A program made the position numbers and the translations under genes. DNA of 64,000 nt from Planctomycetota bacterium (lineage in GTDB: Bacteria; Planctomycetota; Phycisphaerae; Phycisphaerales; SM1A02), in the NCBI GenBank assembly GCA_022560875.1, contig JADFSH010000004.1:1-64000 (forward strand). The letters are read 5' to 3'. Below the pieces are notes generated by a model, which ran no database searches, was not told where the DNA came from, and saw only the letters and a list, made by a program, of their open reading frames with translations. Below, piece by piece: positions 45,763-54,879 of this stretch (position 1 is its first letter; every line of letters begins with the position of its first letter).

Positions 45763-46881
45763 CTAACGCATCTCGAATGGCGCCCGATCAAAGGAAGAAA
45801 TCACTACTGTCACGTCTTCCTGCGTATCGGTAATTTTTTGCTGCAACTCAGAGAGATACCCACGCTCCGTGTTCGTATGACCCGCGAGTATGATCGTGCA
45901 TCCCCTTGCCACGGCATCCAGCGCAGCGTGATGACGCATCTCTCCGGTAAAAAAGAGCTCACACCCTGATTCAATCGCCGCGTCGAGCAGTGAGCCGCCT
46001 GCTCCCGCGCAGAGGCCGATTGTTTGATAATGCGCAGGTGCTTTTCTTCCCAGGGCGACTTTCAGTTGCTCCACGCCCAAGTGGGCCTTAATTCGAGTAA
46101 TGATCTCATCCAAGGTGGCCGGGGTGTTGAGTTTCACGCGTCGGCCCTGCCCGATCAACGAATCAGGCCGGGCGGACAGTCGATAGACCTCGATTGGAGG
46201 TTCCTCGTAAGGATGGGTCTTTCGCAGCGCGTCGATGACGCCCGCCAGCATCGAATCCGAGCAGACCATTTCCAGGCGTATTTCCTCCACGTGCTCGAGT
46301 CGCCCTTTTTTGCCGGTGACAGGATTCGTATCTTCCGTGCCGAAGAACGTCCCCTTGCCCGCCATGCGAAAGGAGCATTGCTGATAGTTGCCGATCACGC
46401 CCGCCCCAGCATCACTCATCGCCTGATGGATTGTTGCAAATGCATCCGGAGGGCACATGGTGATGATCTTGTTCTTCTCCCCCGTCGGAATCTCCGCATG
46501 CGCTTCCAGGGGCATCGATTCACCTTCACCCAAGCCTGCCGCCAGCCAATCATTCACCCCCCCCGGAGCGGCATCGAGCGCGGTATGCGAGCTATAGATC
46601 GCGATCCCGGCCCGGATGGCCTCCAGCACGACCGCCTGCTTTTCGTCCGCGTCTGTCACCGCCTTCAGCGGCTCAAAGATCGGGGGGTGATAGGCGACGA
46701 TCAGATTCGTCTCGGCCCCGATCGCCTCTTCCAGCACTTCCATGGTCAGATCGATGGTGAGGAGAATCGATTCGGCCGGCCATTCACCTGAACCGACCAG
46801 TAGACCAACGTTGTCCCATGACGCCGCATACTTGAGCGGGGCGATGGATTCCAGCGCGTTGATGACGTCGTTGACTTTCAT
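45763..46881 (-). CDS. Nif3-like dinuclear metal-centre protein
   Basis: A 372-residue member of the Nif3/YbgI family. Metal-binding parts are YHPPIFEPL and SSHTALDAAPGGVNDWLA early, and FFTGEMRHHAALDA with AGHTNTER late. Between them is an insertion with a PII-like fold (about 130-240, KNKIITMCPPDAF and TVRLEM-like strands), as in longer homologues. The role is uncertain; some homologues have been proposed as GTP cyclohydrolase-like or hydrolytic enzymes. The start overlaps the stop of the upstream glycosyltransferase (ATGA), so the two are coupled. Confidence 0.9.
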   Translation of the reverse strand: MKVNDVINALESIAPLKYAASWDNVGLLVGSGEWPAESILLTIDLTMEVLEEAIGAETNLIVAYHPPIFEPLKAVTDADEKQAVVLEAIRAGIAIYSSHTALDAAPGGVNDWLAAGLGEGESMPLEAHAEIPTGEKNKIITMCPPDAFATIHQAMSDAGAGVIGNYQQCSFRMAGKGTFFGTEDTNPVTGKKGRLEHVEEIRLEMVCSDSMLAGVIDALRKTHPYEEPPIEVYRLSARPDSLIGQGRRVKLNTPATLDEIITRIKAHLGVEQLKVALGRKAPAHYQTIGLCAGAGGSLLDAAIESGCELFFTGEMRHHAALDAVARGCTIILAGHTNTERGYLSELQQKITDTQEDVTVVISSFDRAPFEMR

Positions 46882-48515
46882 GGTTGCCGGGTCACGGTAT
46901 TCAACTTTCCGCTTTTTCTCACCATCAGTTTACCGCCAATATCAAATATCAGCGCACAATAGATAGGCACATACGCCGCCCACATCAGCCAGGTTGGTGT
47001 TTTCCAATCCACGACATCACCGAGTTGGGCGTAACCCCACATGAGGGTGAACGAGGCGATCCACAACGCCGGGCTCATGGTCATGGGCGCGAGCATCAGC
47101 GCCCAGAGTACATACCACGGGTGCGAGGTCGTCGAGAACAACACCATCGCGAAGAGCACGTCGCGGCTTGCCGCCCATGTATCGAGCCGGCTGAAAAACG
47201 CCATCGCCATGACGATCGCCAGAAGGAGCAGGCAAATGATCCGGGCCATCGCCTCTTGCCGATCCTTCTTTTGCCATTCGATTTCCACATCCTTGATGGG
47301 CTGGATCTTCCTGATCGTCCACATTGTCGATTCATAGACCGATCCGAAGTGCGACCACTTCAGGGAAAACCGCGTGGAGGTCTCCTTGAGATTCTCCAGG
47401 GGTTGCAGGTCATGGGTCAGCCACAATGGCCCCGCCAGGGCAAAACAGATCACGCCTCCTGCCACCCCGCCAAGCAGCCAGGCTTTCCATGATCGACAAG
47501 AAGCGATAAGTATGAACCGCCATCCACTTCGTATCTCCGGGCCAGGGGGGGAGGCAGTTTCGATGCTTCTTTCCTTGAGCATCAGCGCCGCGACAGGCAG
47601 GAGGACCGGCTTGACCATCGTCCCCAACGCCAGCGCTCCAATCCACGCCCACATCCTGCGTGGCGTCATGCTGTATATCAAAAAGGCCGCCATCATCAAC
47701 GCCAGACCAATGGCATCCTGATGACCGGAACCGGCGATCTCCGATAGAGGCAACGGATGCCACGCATACAACGCTCCCCACCATGCCGATTTCCCCGCGC
47801 GTTTCAATAGCACAAACAACATACCGATCGCCAGCAGCTCGAATCCGACCATCACCCCCCGGAACAGCATCGCACTTGATATCGGATCCGACCAGCGCTC
47901 TCCCACCAGCTTCCCGGCTCCCGCAAACACCCACTGGCTGCCCGGCAGATAAATCGTGTGCAGTTCCGGATTGTTGATCAGGGGCAGGAGTTGGGCCTCC
48001 CCGGGCCAGCGCTCGTCAATTGACTGGCTATTCGACTCGCTCATAAGCACGCTCAATGGCCGTTCGAGAAGTGCATCCGTATGGAACCCCGCCCGCTCGG
48101 CCGGCGTATCCAGATACGGGTTGTACCCATGGGCGAGATTCCTGCCGTCGAAAATATAACGATAGATGTCATCGCTCAGGGCGGGAGTATGCGTGACAAT
48201 GACGTACCCGCGGGCCATGACCGCCAGCAGCATGATGATGGTGGCGTTACGGACGAAACCCGTTCGTCTCTCGCCATCTGCTCTGCGGGCCAACATCCAC
48301 CACATCACACTAAGGGCCACCCAGGAACAAGCAGAAGCCACCCACCAGCTTCTCAGGGATTCGAGATTACCTATGCCCGCCTCCACCAGCGGCGTGCGAT
48401 CGATATTCATTCTCGCCAGGGACAGGGCCACGAGCCCCATCGAGACCGTCGCCCAACCCACGACTATCCACGATGTCCCTTTCTGCAGCCGGCTTGGATT
48501 ATTCTGCTGATGCAT
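46878..48515 (-). CDS. Polytopic GT-C-like glycosyltransferase (DUF2029/GT87 type)
   Basis: A 545-residue integral membrane protein with about 11 or more hydrophobic helices. The N-terminal region has LSDDIYRYIFDGRNLAHGYNPY, matching the acidic loop of polyprenol-phosphate-sugar dependent mannosyltransferases. Other loops contain YLPGSQWVFAG and YAWHPLPLSEIAGSGHQDA. Such enzymes add sugars on the outer face of the membrane using lipid-linked donors. The sugar cannot be named. Its end overlaps the Nif3 gene start; start at 48515 is only weakly supported by AAGAGA. Confidence 0.78.
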   Translation of the reverse strand: MHQQNNPSRLQKGTSWIVVGWATVSMGLVALSLARMNIDRTPLVEAGIGNLESLRSWWVASACSWVALSVMWWMLARRADGERRTGFVRNATIIMLLAVMARGYVIVTHTPALSDDIYRYIFDGRNLAHGYNPYLDTPAERAGFHTDALLERPLSVLMSESNSQSIDERWPGEAQLLPLINNPELHTIYLPGSQWVFAGAGKLVGERWSDPISSAMLFRGVMVGFELLAIGMLFVLLKRAGKSAWWGALYAWHPLPLSEIAGSGHQDAIGLALMMAAFLIYSMTPRRMWAWIGALALGTMVKPVLLPVAALMLKERSIETASPPGPEIRSGWRFILIASCRSWKAWLLGGVAGGVICFALAGPLWLTHDLQPLENLKETSTRFSLKWSHFGSVYESTMWTIRKIQPIKDVEIEWQKKDRQEAMARIICLLLLAIVMAMAFFSRLDTWAASRDVLFAMVLFSTTSHPWYVLWALMLAPMTMSPALWIASFTLMWGYAQLGDVVDWKTPTWLMWAAYVPIYCALIFDIGGKLMVRKSGKLNTVTRQP

Positions 48516-48706
48516 TTCTCTTCACGAATTGTTTCCCGACAAAGGGGTTATCGGCCTAAAAACGACGAAAGCGGTATGGTAAAGAGAGTCGATAAAGCCT
48601 GCAGAGAGGCCAGAGTGGGGAATCCCCAGTCAACATTCCCGCAGGTGAATATCATAGTACGGGTGAAGGATGCATCACCCCGCTTGATATGCGTGGAGGA
48701 TCCGCA

Positions 48707-50149
48707 GTGACGAGAACCGCCAGCCGCGGCCGGGACATCGCTCAGACTTCAGAGCCAGCGACCCCCTCCGATATATCTGTGCGCAAGTTTTTCGTACTCG
48801 ATACCAACGTACTGCTGCACAATCCCAAAGCCATATTCATGTTTGCCGAGCATGAAGTCGTCATTCCCCTCTCCGTCATCGAGGAACTCGACACCTTCAA
48901 GGGCAACACCGATGACACGGGACGAAATGCCCGGCAGATCATCCGCGAACTCGACCGGCTCCGCACGAAAGGGCGTCTGTTTGAAGGAGTTCCCGTCAAT
49001 GAACTGGGCGGCACACTGCGCGTCATCACGTGCAACACCTCCCGCCCGTTCGATCTCGACCTCAACCTGGCGGACAATCGCATCCTCTCCGTCGCCCACG
49101 AGCTGAAAAGCCAGGGCAAGCACACCGTCTTCATCACCAAGGACATCAATGCCCGCGTCAAGGGAGATGCCCTGGAATTAAACGTCGAGGATTTTGATGC
49201 CGAGAAAGTCGATGCCGAATGGATCTACTCCGGTCACGATAAACTGATCGTATCGGGGGAGATCATCGATGAACTCTATCGGGAGCGTCAGTTACCCCTG
49301 TCCACCTTGCGGCCATTCCTGAAGCATGTCGATGAGAACGACAAGGAATACGAACTCGAACTGCTGGCCAATCAGTTTCTCATCCTGCAGGACCTGAACG
49401 ACGAATCGCACACGGGTCTGGGGAGAATGCTCAGCGACACCGATCACCTGATTCCCACGACCGGGCCGCGCAAGCCGGTGTTCGGCGTGATGGCGAGAAA
49501 CGTCCAGCAGACCATGGCTCTTGATCTCCTGCTCGATGACGACATCAAGCTCGTGAGCCTGCTCGGTTCGGCGGGCACGGGCAAGACCCTGCTCGCCCTT
49601 GCCGCAGGCATGCACAAGGTTTACAAGGATCAGCGCTACGAGAAGCTCCTGGTGGCGCGACCCATCATGCCGCTTGGTCGCGATATCGGATTTCTGCCCG
49701 GCGACAAGGATGAAAAGCTGCACCTCTGGATGCAGCCGATCTTCGACAACCTCGGCTACCTGCTCTCCACCCGGGGCACGCACATGGAACAGGCCGACAG
49801 CCACACCACCGAACAGCGGGTTGACTCGCTCATCGCCGAAGGCAAGCTTGTCCTGGAGCCGCTGACGTATATTCGAGGCCGCTCGATCCCGCATCAATTC
49901 ATGGTGGTGGATGAGGTCCAGAACCTCACGCCGCACGAGGTCAAGACGATCGTTTCCCGGGCCGGGGAGGGCACGAAGATCGTGCTGACGGGCGACATCG
50001 ACCAGATCGACAATCCGTACCTCGACGCCTCCTCCAACGGCCTGAGCTATCTGATCGAGCGCATGAAGGGCCACGGCCTGCACGGCCATATCACGCTCAC
50101 AAAGAGTGAACGCAGCACCCTCTCCAGCCTCGCGGCGGAGATCCTCTAA
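48707..50149 (+). CDS. PIN-PhoH protein (PhoH2 type)
   Basis: A 480-residue fusion of an N-terminal PIN ribonuclease-like domain (LDTNVLLHNP, SVIEELDTFKG, ADNRILSVAHEL, TKDINARVKG) and a C-terminal PhoH ATPase/helicase domain (GSAGTGKT P-loop, VDEVQNLTPHEVKT as Walker B, TGDIDQIDNP). The start is taken at GTG 48707, which has GGAGG (48696-48700) seven bases ahead, rather than the ATG at 48689, which has none. PhoH2 proteins unwind and cleave RNA. There is no separate antitoxin gene next to it, so it may act in RNA turnover instead of as a toxin. Confidence 0.92.
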   Translation: MTRTASRGRDIAQTSEPATPSDISVRKFFVLDTNVLLHNPKAIFMFAEHEVVIPLSVIEELDTFKGNTDDTGRNARQIIRELDRLRTKGRLFEGVPVNELGGTLRVITCNTSRPFDLDLNLADNRILSVAHELKSQGKHTVFITKDINARVKGDALELNVEDFDAEKVDAEWIYSGHDKLIVSGEIIDELYRERQLPLSTLRPFLKHVDENDKEYELELLANQFLILQDLNDESHTGLGRMLSDTDHLIPTTGPRKPVFGVMARNVQQTMALDLLLDDDIKLVSLLGSAGTGKTLLALAAGMHKVYKDQRYEKLLVARPIMPLGRDIGFLPGDKDEKLHLWMQPIFDNLGYLLSTRGTHMEQADSHTTEQRVDSLIAEGKLVLEPLTYIRGRSIPHQFMVVDEVQNLTPHEVKTIVSRAGEGTKIVLTGDIDQIDNPYLDASSNGLSYLIERMKGHGLHGHITLTKSERSTLSSLAAEIL

Positions 50150-50320
50150 AAAAGCATGGCCTGTCCGATGAGAAACGGCTGATAATCCGCTCGCCAGCCG
50201 CTGGCAGCGAAAAGTTGCCATTAACCACTGGAAACCGCCGATTCCGTCTATACTCACGTCCCGCAGGAGCTTCTCAGCACTCGTGTGGGATTATGACTTT
50301 TTTATCTGGGAGAGTGTGAC

Positions 50321-51136
50321 ATGTGGCAATCATCCAATCCGGTCTTGAGCAAGGACGACAAGTTCAGTGAATTTTACGGGGCGATGGAAGGCAAGGAGAA
50401 GTCCACTGTCATCACCCTTCAGGGGGTGGTGAATAAGACGGCAATCCTGACCTTAGTCGCCGTGATCGCTGGCACCGGGGGATACAAGTATTTTATGCTG
50501 CACCCCGACATGTTGTGGATCGGCTGCATCGCCACTTTAGTCCTCACCCTTGGCATCTACTTTGTCATCTTCGGTGACCCCCGCAAGGCGACATATCTGG
50601 CCCCGGTGTATGCCATCGTTGAAGGTGCTTTTCTTGGCGGGTTTACTGCCATCGCGGAATCGATGCTTGCCTCGCGAGGCTTGTCCGTTGCCGGGGGCGT
50701 GGCCCTGCAGGCATTCGTCATCACCATCAGTGTGCTGCTCGCCATGCTCGTGCTCTATTCAACCCGCGTCATCAAGCCCAACCGCACGTTTATGAGCATC
50801 ATGTCCGTCGCCGCGTGCGGCATCGGAATCATGTACCTGATCAGTTTCATGCTGAGCATGTTCGCCGGCATCCAATTGCCCTTCATCTCCCTCCGCAGCA
50901 CCATGGCGACCGGCATGTCAGGATATATTGGCCTCGGCCTGAACCTCTTCATCCTCGGCATCGCATCCTTCATGCTCATCTTCGATTTCAAACTCATCGA
51001 AGACAAGGTGAACGCCGGGGCACCAAGATACATGGAGTGGTTCTGCGGCTTCGCCCTGATCGTTTCGCTGGCGTGGATTTATTTTGAAGCCGTCAAGCTG
51101 GTGCTTCGTCTGTCTTCATTGTTCGGCCGCGATTGA
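50321..51136 (+). CDS. Bax inhibitor-1/YccA-family membrane protein
   Basis: A 271-residue membrane protein with seven or so helices. The family core appears as YLAPVYAIVEGAFLGGF and GIASFMLIFDFKLIED with the conserved acidic residues that can gate a leak in other members. It begins with a soluble N-terminal part of about 30 residues. GGGAGAG is upstream. Role in membrane protein quality control or ion leak is inferred from the family only. It ends with a strong terminator at 51163. Confidence 0.9.
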   Translation: MWQSSNPVLSKDDKFSEFYGAMEGKEKSTVITLQGVVNKTAILTLVAVIAGTGGYKYFMLHPDMLWIGCIATLVLTLGIYFVIFGDPRKATYLAPVYAIVEGAFLGGFTAIAESMLASRGLSVAGGVALQAFVITISVLLAMLVLYSTRVIKPNRTFMSIMSVAACGIGIMYLISFMLSMFAGIQLPFISLRSTMATGMSGYIGLGLNLFILGIASFMLIFDFKLIEDKVNAGAPRYMEWFCGFALIVSLAWIYFEAVKLVLRLSSLFGRD

Positions 51137-51162
51137 AAGAGTCACAACGCTTCAGACTCAAG

Positions 51163-51194
51163 AAGAGTCGTCCCAGTCCTGGGACGACTCTTTT
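51163..51194 (+). terminator. Rho-independent terminator after the YccA-like gene
   Basis: Perfect 13-bp stem (51163-51175 with 51180-51192), loop GTCC, with Ts at the end. It may also serve the convergent arsM. Confidence 0.9.
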
Positions 51195-51217
51195 CGTTGA
51201 GACATGAGCCAATTGTT

Positions 51218-52096
51218 TTATGACTTTCTCGCCCTGAATACTGCACTCCACACCTTGCCGCTCATCTCTGTGGCGATGGTTTTCGCCATGTCGGGGGTGA
51301 TACCGCTACCGTTAAATGAGGTGCCACAGCAGGAGCTGGCGTTTTCGGAGGAATCGCCCTTGAGTTCCGAGTTGATGAACGCTTCGAGTTGATTGCTTTC
51401 ATAGATCACGCGGTCGATGACCTCGACCTCCTCCAGCCCGGCATCATTGAGACCCTGAATATATTGCTCCTCGCTGATGGCCCCCGCCACGCAACTGCTG
51501 TAAAGCTGCGAATTCTCTCGGGCCCATTGGGGCAAATCCTCAACCACGATATCCGACACCAGCATCTGACCGCCCGGCTTGAGCACCCGGGCGATCTCCG
51601 CGAACACCTTGTCCTTCTCCGGCGAGAGATTGATCACGCAGTTGGAAATCACCCAGTCCACCGATGAATCGGCCACCGGCAGATCCTCGATGATCCCCTT
51701 GCGGACCTCGGCATTGGTCAGCCCCGATGCCGCGATGTTCTCGTTGGCCTTCGCAAGCATCTCGTCGGTCATGTCGATGCCGATCGCCCGGCCCGTCGGG
51801 CCGACCTTGCGGGCCGCAAGGAGAACGTCGATCCCCGCCCCACTACCCAGGTCGAGGACGACATCGCCTTCGGTCACGCCGGTGAAGGCGGTGGGATTGC
51901 CGCAGCCGAAAGCGTTGACCACCGCATCATCGGGGAGCGATGCCAGTTCCTCAGGGGTGTATCCCGCACTCTTGACGGCAACGCCTTTGCGTCGGTCCTC
52001 CACCGTGCCGCAGCATGAGTCGGGAGATGGGCGCGTGACCGCCGCAGCGTAGTCCTTTGAGACCTGGTCTCGTACATTTTGTTCTTTGGTGGTCAT
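51218..52096 (-). CDS. arsM: Arsenite S-adenosylmethionine methyltransferase
   Basis: A 292-residue methyltransferase that makes methylated arsenicals from As(III). SAM motif LDLGSGAGID follows an FGCGNP site; the three conserved arsenic-binding Cys are C65 (FGCGNP), C153 (ISNCVINL) and C202 (YSSCVAG). Extra Cys pairs occur at the N-terminus (DSCCG) and C-terminus (SSCCG), typical of ArsM. It overlaps arsR by ATGA, so the two are one coupled unit. It should detoxify arsenite in the cytosol, giving volatile or exported products. No efflux pump gene is next to it here. Confidence 0.95.
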   Translation of the reverse strand: MTTKEQNVRDQVSKDYAAAVTRPSPDSCCGTVEDRRKGVAVKSAGYTPEELASLPDDAVVNAFGCGNPTAFTGVTEGDVVLDLGSGAGIDVLLAARKVGPTGRAIGIDMTDEMLAKANENIAASGLTNAEVRKGIIEDLPVADSSVDWVISNCVINLSPEKDKVFAEIARVLKPGGQMLVSDIVVEDLPQWARENSQLYSSCVAGAISEEQYIQGLNDAGLEEVEVIDRVIYESNQLEAFINSELKGDSSENASSCCGTSFNGSGITPDMAKTIATEMSGKVWSAVFRARKS

Positions 52097-52554
52097 GATT
52101 TTATTCTCCTGACGGATTGTTTACGTTTCTGAGCCTGTGGGCTTTTCTGAGTTTGGTCCGGCTTGCAAAATCCGACCGCTTTATGTCCGGGGGCGGGGGG
52201 ACAGCATTGTTCGATGGAGTCGGCGATGGTGCGGAGGAGGGATGCGACTTCCTGGTAGCGAACGAAGTAGAGGACTTCCTTGCCGCGCTTTTCACTTTCG
52301 AGAATGCCCGCCTCGCGAAGTTGGGCGAGATGACGGCTGACAACGGAAAGATCGATGGGCAGACAGCAGGCGATCTCGCTGACGGTGGCAGGCCGACCAC
52401 AGACGGCCAGCCTCGCCAGCAAAGCCACCCGATTGGGATCACCCAAAGCCTTGAAAAACGAGGCCGGAATGCTGTTTTCCAGCCTATCCGAGCAGCAAGA
52501 GTCAAGAGGAACGCTTTCGGGGGAGGGGATCGGGATAGCGGCTTTCTTGCTCAT
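52093..52554 (-). CDS. arsR: ArsR-family transcriptional repressor
   Basis: A 153-residue winged-helix regulator. ATVSEIACCLPIDLSVVSRHLAQLREAGIL is the DNA-reading helix-turn-helix, followed by a KRGKEVLYFVRY wing. Cys pairs are in DSCCSD, ACCLP and QCCPP and could bind arsenite to trigger release of DNA. The ATG at 52554 is taken because a strong promoter lies directly in front of it, making the transcript practically leaderless; an ATG at 52584 would overlap the -35 hexamer. The gene is coupled to arsM by ATGA. The C-terminal tail is basic (KRKQSVRRIKS). Confidence 0.93.
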   Translation of the reverse strand: MSKKAAIPIPSPESVPLDSCCSDRLENSIPASFFKALGDPNRVALLARLAVCGRPATVSEIACCLPIDLSVVSRHLAQLREAGILESEKRGKEVLYFVRYQEVASLLRTIADSIEQCCPPAPGHKAVGFCKPDQTQKSPQAQKRKQSVRRIKS

Positions 52555-52589
52555 TTGCGTAATTATGCAATTGTATTCAGCCAAGTCAA
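52555..52589 (-). promoter_or_regulatory. arsR promoter with overlapping palindromic operator
   Basis: On the minus strand TTGACT (52589-52584) and CATAAT (52567-52562) are 16 bases apart, both five of six matches. The -10 lies inside a near-perfect 16-base palindrome TTGCGTAATTATGCAA (52555-52570, plus-strand reading). The first arsR codon starts eight bases after the -10, about where transcription should begin. A repressor bound to the palindrome would block the -10. Confidence 0.65.
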
Positions 52590-52620
52590 ATGGATTAAAG
52601 GGAAATTTCTCAAATTGGCA

Positions 52621-53514
52621 TTAGGAGGCTCCGGCGGGACTCACAGGCGAGGGATCAGTCCCGGTATGAGTTGCGTCTGAGATCGTCTTGCCGCACTCTG
52701 GACATGTACCAGATGTGTTTCCGGTAAGGTCGTAGTTGCAGGTCGGGCAGATGATTTCCGCTTTCAATCGTTTTTGCGCACAGCCTAAGGCGCGCCAGAT
52801 CCAGAACGCGCCAAAACCCCTTAGCAGCAGGCTTCCGATCTTGGTCGTCCAGAACATCCCGAAGTTATTCCCCCCCATCAGATTACGTAAGAAAAGACTC
52901 ACAACTTCCGTGTGTACCAGCCACACCAGCCACATCAGCATGCCGCACGCGGCCACTAACCAAAACTCTCTCACTCCCACCAGTCGATTGCCAAAGCGAG
53001 CGTTTGCCTTTCGCGCCAATGCGATGCTGCCCAGCACGAACAGAAATCCAACAATCCGCCTGTCGTACCCGAAAAAAATGTTCAGTTCATTTATTCGTTC
53101 AAACGCATTGCGAAGCAGTGGAAACACACCGAAAAAAGAGATGAGACCCTGGAAGAGGTTGATAATGGCCCAAAACAGCCATATCAGGAGCACGATCCGT
53201 ATGAGAAGTGCTGAAATTGTCCGTTGGGAGATCCCGGATGACTGCACGCATCGTCGTATGGCCAAGCTGAGCAGAATGACAGTCAAAAGGTCAAAGACCG
53301 AATAGAAGCTGGCAACGCCCCAGATCAAACTCCAAGCGCCGGTATTGATCGGCGACGCCAGGAACAGGGTCGTAAAGCCGATCCACACTACAAAATTCAA
53401 CCATATAAGAATAATGAACACTCGCAGCAGCCCGAGCCCCCGATGCAACCCATCGCGTTGAAGAGGCATTCCATTCTTACTGAATTCAAGTTTCTCGCTC
53501 TCCCGACCCGGCAT
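52621..53514 (-). CDS. Membrane protein with C-terminal zinc ribbon
   Basis: A 297-residue protein with about six hydrophobic helices and a C-terminal zinc ribbon: ICPTCNYDLTG, then GTCPECGKT. This tail ribbon is a mark of planctomycete-type membrane proteins. The N-terminal part is basic and short. The start at 53514 is chosen by a weak AAAGGGACGG upstream; the frame reaches 53559. Unlike the trio at 1431-4011 the ribbon is at the other end, so these are not close relatives. Function unknown. Confidence 0.7.
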   Translation of the reverse strand: MPGRESEKLEFSKNGMPLQRDGLHRGLGLLRVFIILIWLNFVVWIGFTTLFLASPINTGAWSLIWGVASFYSVFDLLTVILLSLAIRRCVQSSGISQRTISALLIRIVLLIWLFWAIINLFQGLISFFGVFPLLRNAFERINELNIFFGYDRRIVGFLFVLGSIALARKANARFGNRLVGVREFWLVAACGMLMWLVWLVHTEVVSLFLRNLMGGNNFGMFWTTKIGSLLLRGFGAFWIWRALGCAQKRLKAEIICPTCNYDLTGNTSGTCPECGKTISDATHTGTDPSPVSPAGAS

Positions 53515-53542
53515 ACACCGTCCCTTTGTCCTAAACCTAATC

Positions 53543-54742
53543 CTATTCCCTCTTCTCAATCCTCACCTGCTCCACGATCTCCAGCCCGAATGCATGCAGG
53601 CCCGGCAGGGTGCGGGGGTTGTTCGTCAATATGCGCAGCTTCATCAGTCCGAGGTCGCGCAGGATCTGGCTGCCCAGACCGAAGGCGCGGTAGTCCATGG
53701 GATGGGTGCGACCGCCAACGCCGTCGATGCGGGTGAGGTCCGGGGCATTGACGTTGTCCTGCGTGGGGCGGTTGATTTTCAATAGCCGTTCGCTCAAACC
53801 CTCGCCCACGCCTTCGGGACGCAAGTAGATCAGCGCACCGCGCCCTTCTTTCTGAATCATCCGCAATGAAGCCCGCAACACATCGCCGGTGGGATTGGAC
53901 CGCTCGTAGAAAATATCCCCCAGCAGATTGCGGCGGTGCATTCTCACCATGACCGGCTCCTCAATCTCCTTGACCCCGCCATGCACTTCCAGATCCCCCA
54001 CGCCACCAACCGTGAGAGCGAGATGAGGCAATGGGTCAATCGTGCTCTGATACGCGATGAGATTGAACGCACCCTCCGGAGTTTCGATCGGGGTTCCCCC
54101 GAACGGCTCGATACGCTTGACCAGTTCTTCCCGCGCGAGACGAAACTCAATGATCTGATCCACAGAGCACATCTTCAACTTGTGTTCGGAGCAGATTTTC
54201 TCCAACTCCGGCATACGCGCCATCTGACCATCGGGCTTGACGATCTCGATAAGCACCGCGCTGGGATTCATCCCCGCGAGCCGGGCGAGATCGACCGAAC
54301 CCTCGGTCTGGCCGGTGCGCACCAGCACTCCCCCGGTGCGAGCCCGCAGGGGGTTGATATGACCAGGGCGCACGAAGTCATCCGGGCTGCTGTCGGGATC
54401 GATGAGCAGTTCGATGGTTTTGACGCGATCGGTGGCGGAAACCCCGGTACCCACCCCGTGCCTCGGATTCCCATCAACGCTCACGGTCAGCGGCGTACCC
54501 CAGAGGCTGTTGTTGGTGGTAGCCTGGGGAGCGAGACCCAACCGATCGCAATCGGTCGCCGTCAGAGGCACGCAAAGATAGCCTCCGCCCACGCGGGTCA
54601 TAAAACTGATGATCTCGGGGGTGATTTTTTCCGCCGCACAGACGAAATCACCTTCGTTCTCGCGATTCTCGTCATCGACAAGAATGATCACACGACCGGC
54701 ACGGAGTTCATCCAGGATTTCGAGGATGGGGGAGAGGGGCAT
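53543..54742 (-). CDS. ribBA: RibBA-like protein with altered metal sites in both domains
   Basis: A 399-residue fusion resembling RibB (DHBP synthase, residues 1-205) and RibA (GTP cyclohydrolase II, 206-399). The RibB half keeps [11 protein letters not shown] and [10 protein letters not shown] (H128), but the usual GHTE motif reads GQTE: Gln145 replaces a His that binds metal in known enzymes. In the RibA half the three Cys that hold zinc (C-x10-C-x-C type) are absent; the matching stretch reads [20 protein letters not shown], and the RQEGRGIGL loop reads RPEGVGEGL. The start at 54742 excludes an unlikely upstream extension. It may be active only in part or be a paralogue. The closing strand ([21 protein letters not shown]) is well kept. 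Confidence 0.85.
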   Translation of the reverse strand: MPLSPILEILDELRAGRVIILVDDENRENEGDFVCAAEKITPEIISFMTRVGGGYLCVPLTATDCDRLGLAPQATTNNSLWGTPLTVSVDGNPRHGVGTGVSATDRVKTIELLIDPDSSPDDFVRPGHINPLRARTGGVLVRTGQTEGSVDLARLAGMNPSAVLIEIVKPDGQMARMPELEKICSEHKLKMCSVDQIIEFRLAREELVKRIEPFGGTPIETPEGAFNLIAYQSTIDPLPHLALTVGGVGDLEVHGGVKEIEEPVMVRMHRRNLLGDIFYERSNPTGDVLRASLRMIQKEGRGALIYLRPEGVGEGLSERLLKINRPTQDNVNAPDLTRIDGVGGRTHPMDYRAFGLGSQILRDLGLMKLRILTNNPRTLPGLHAFGLEIVEQVRIEKRE

Positions 54743-54751
54743 GGGACATAT

Positions 54752-54858
54752 CTTAGCCCCCGGTGAACACACCGGGGGGAAGGACGATCGAAGCCGAGGG
54801 TTTGATGATCCATCGCTGCGATGGCGGCGCACCCCCGGGGTACTCACCGGGGGCTAAG
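54752..54858. repeat. Nested inverted-repeat element (REP-like)
   Basis: A 15-bp perfect inverted repeat, CTTAGCCCCCGGTGA (54752-54766) and TCACCGGGGGCTAAG (54844-54858), encloses 77 bases. Inside are further hairpins: CCCCCGGTG/ACCGGGGG near the left end, CCATCG/CGATGG in the middle and CCCCCGG/CCGGGGG near the right. This resembles palindromic repeats of the REP/BIME type. It lies between the divergent starts of ribBA and the M42-like peptidase. Confidence 0.6.
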
Positions 54859-54879
54859 GGGGGACGTTACTATGCCATC

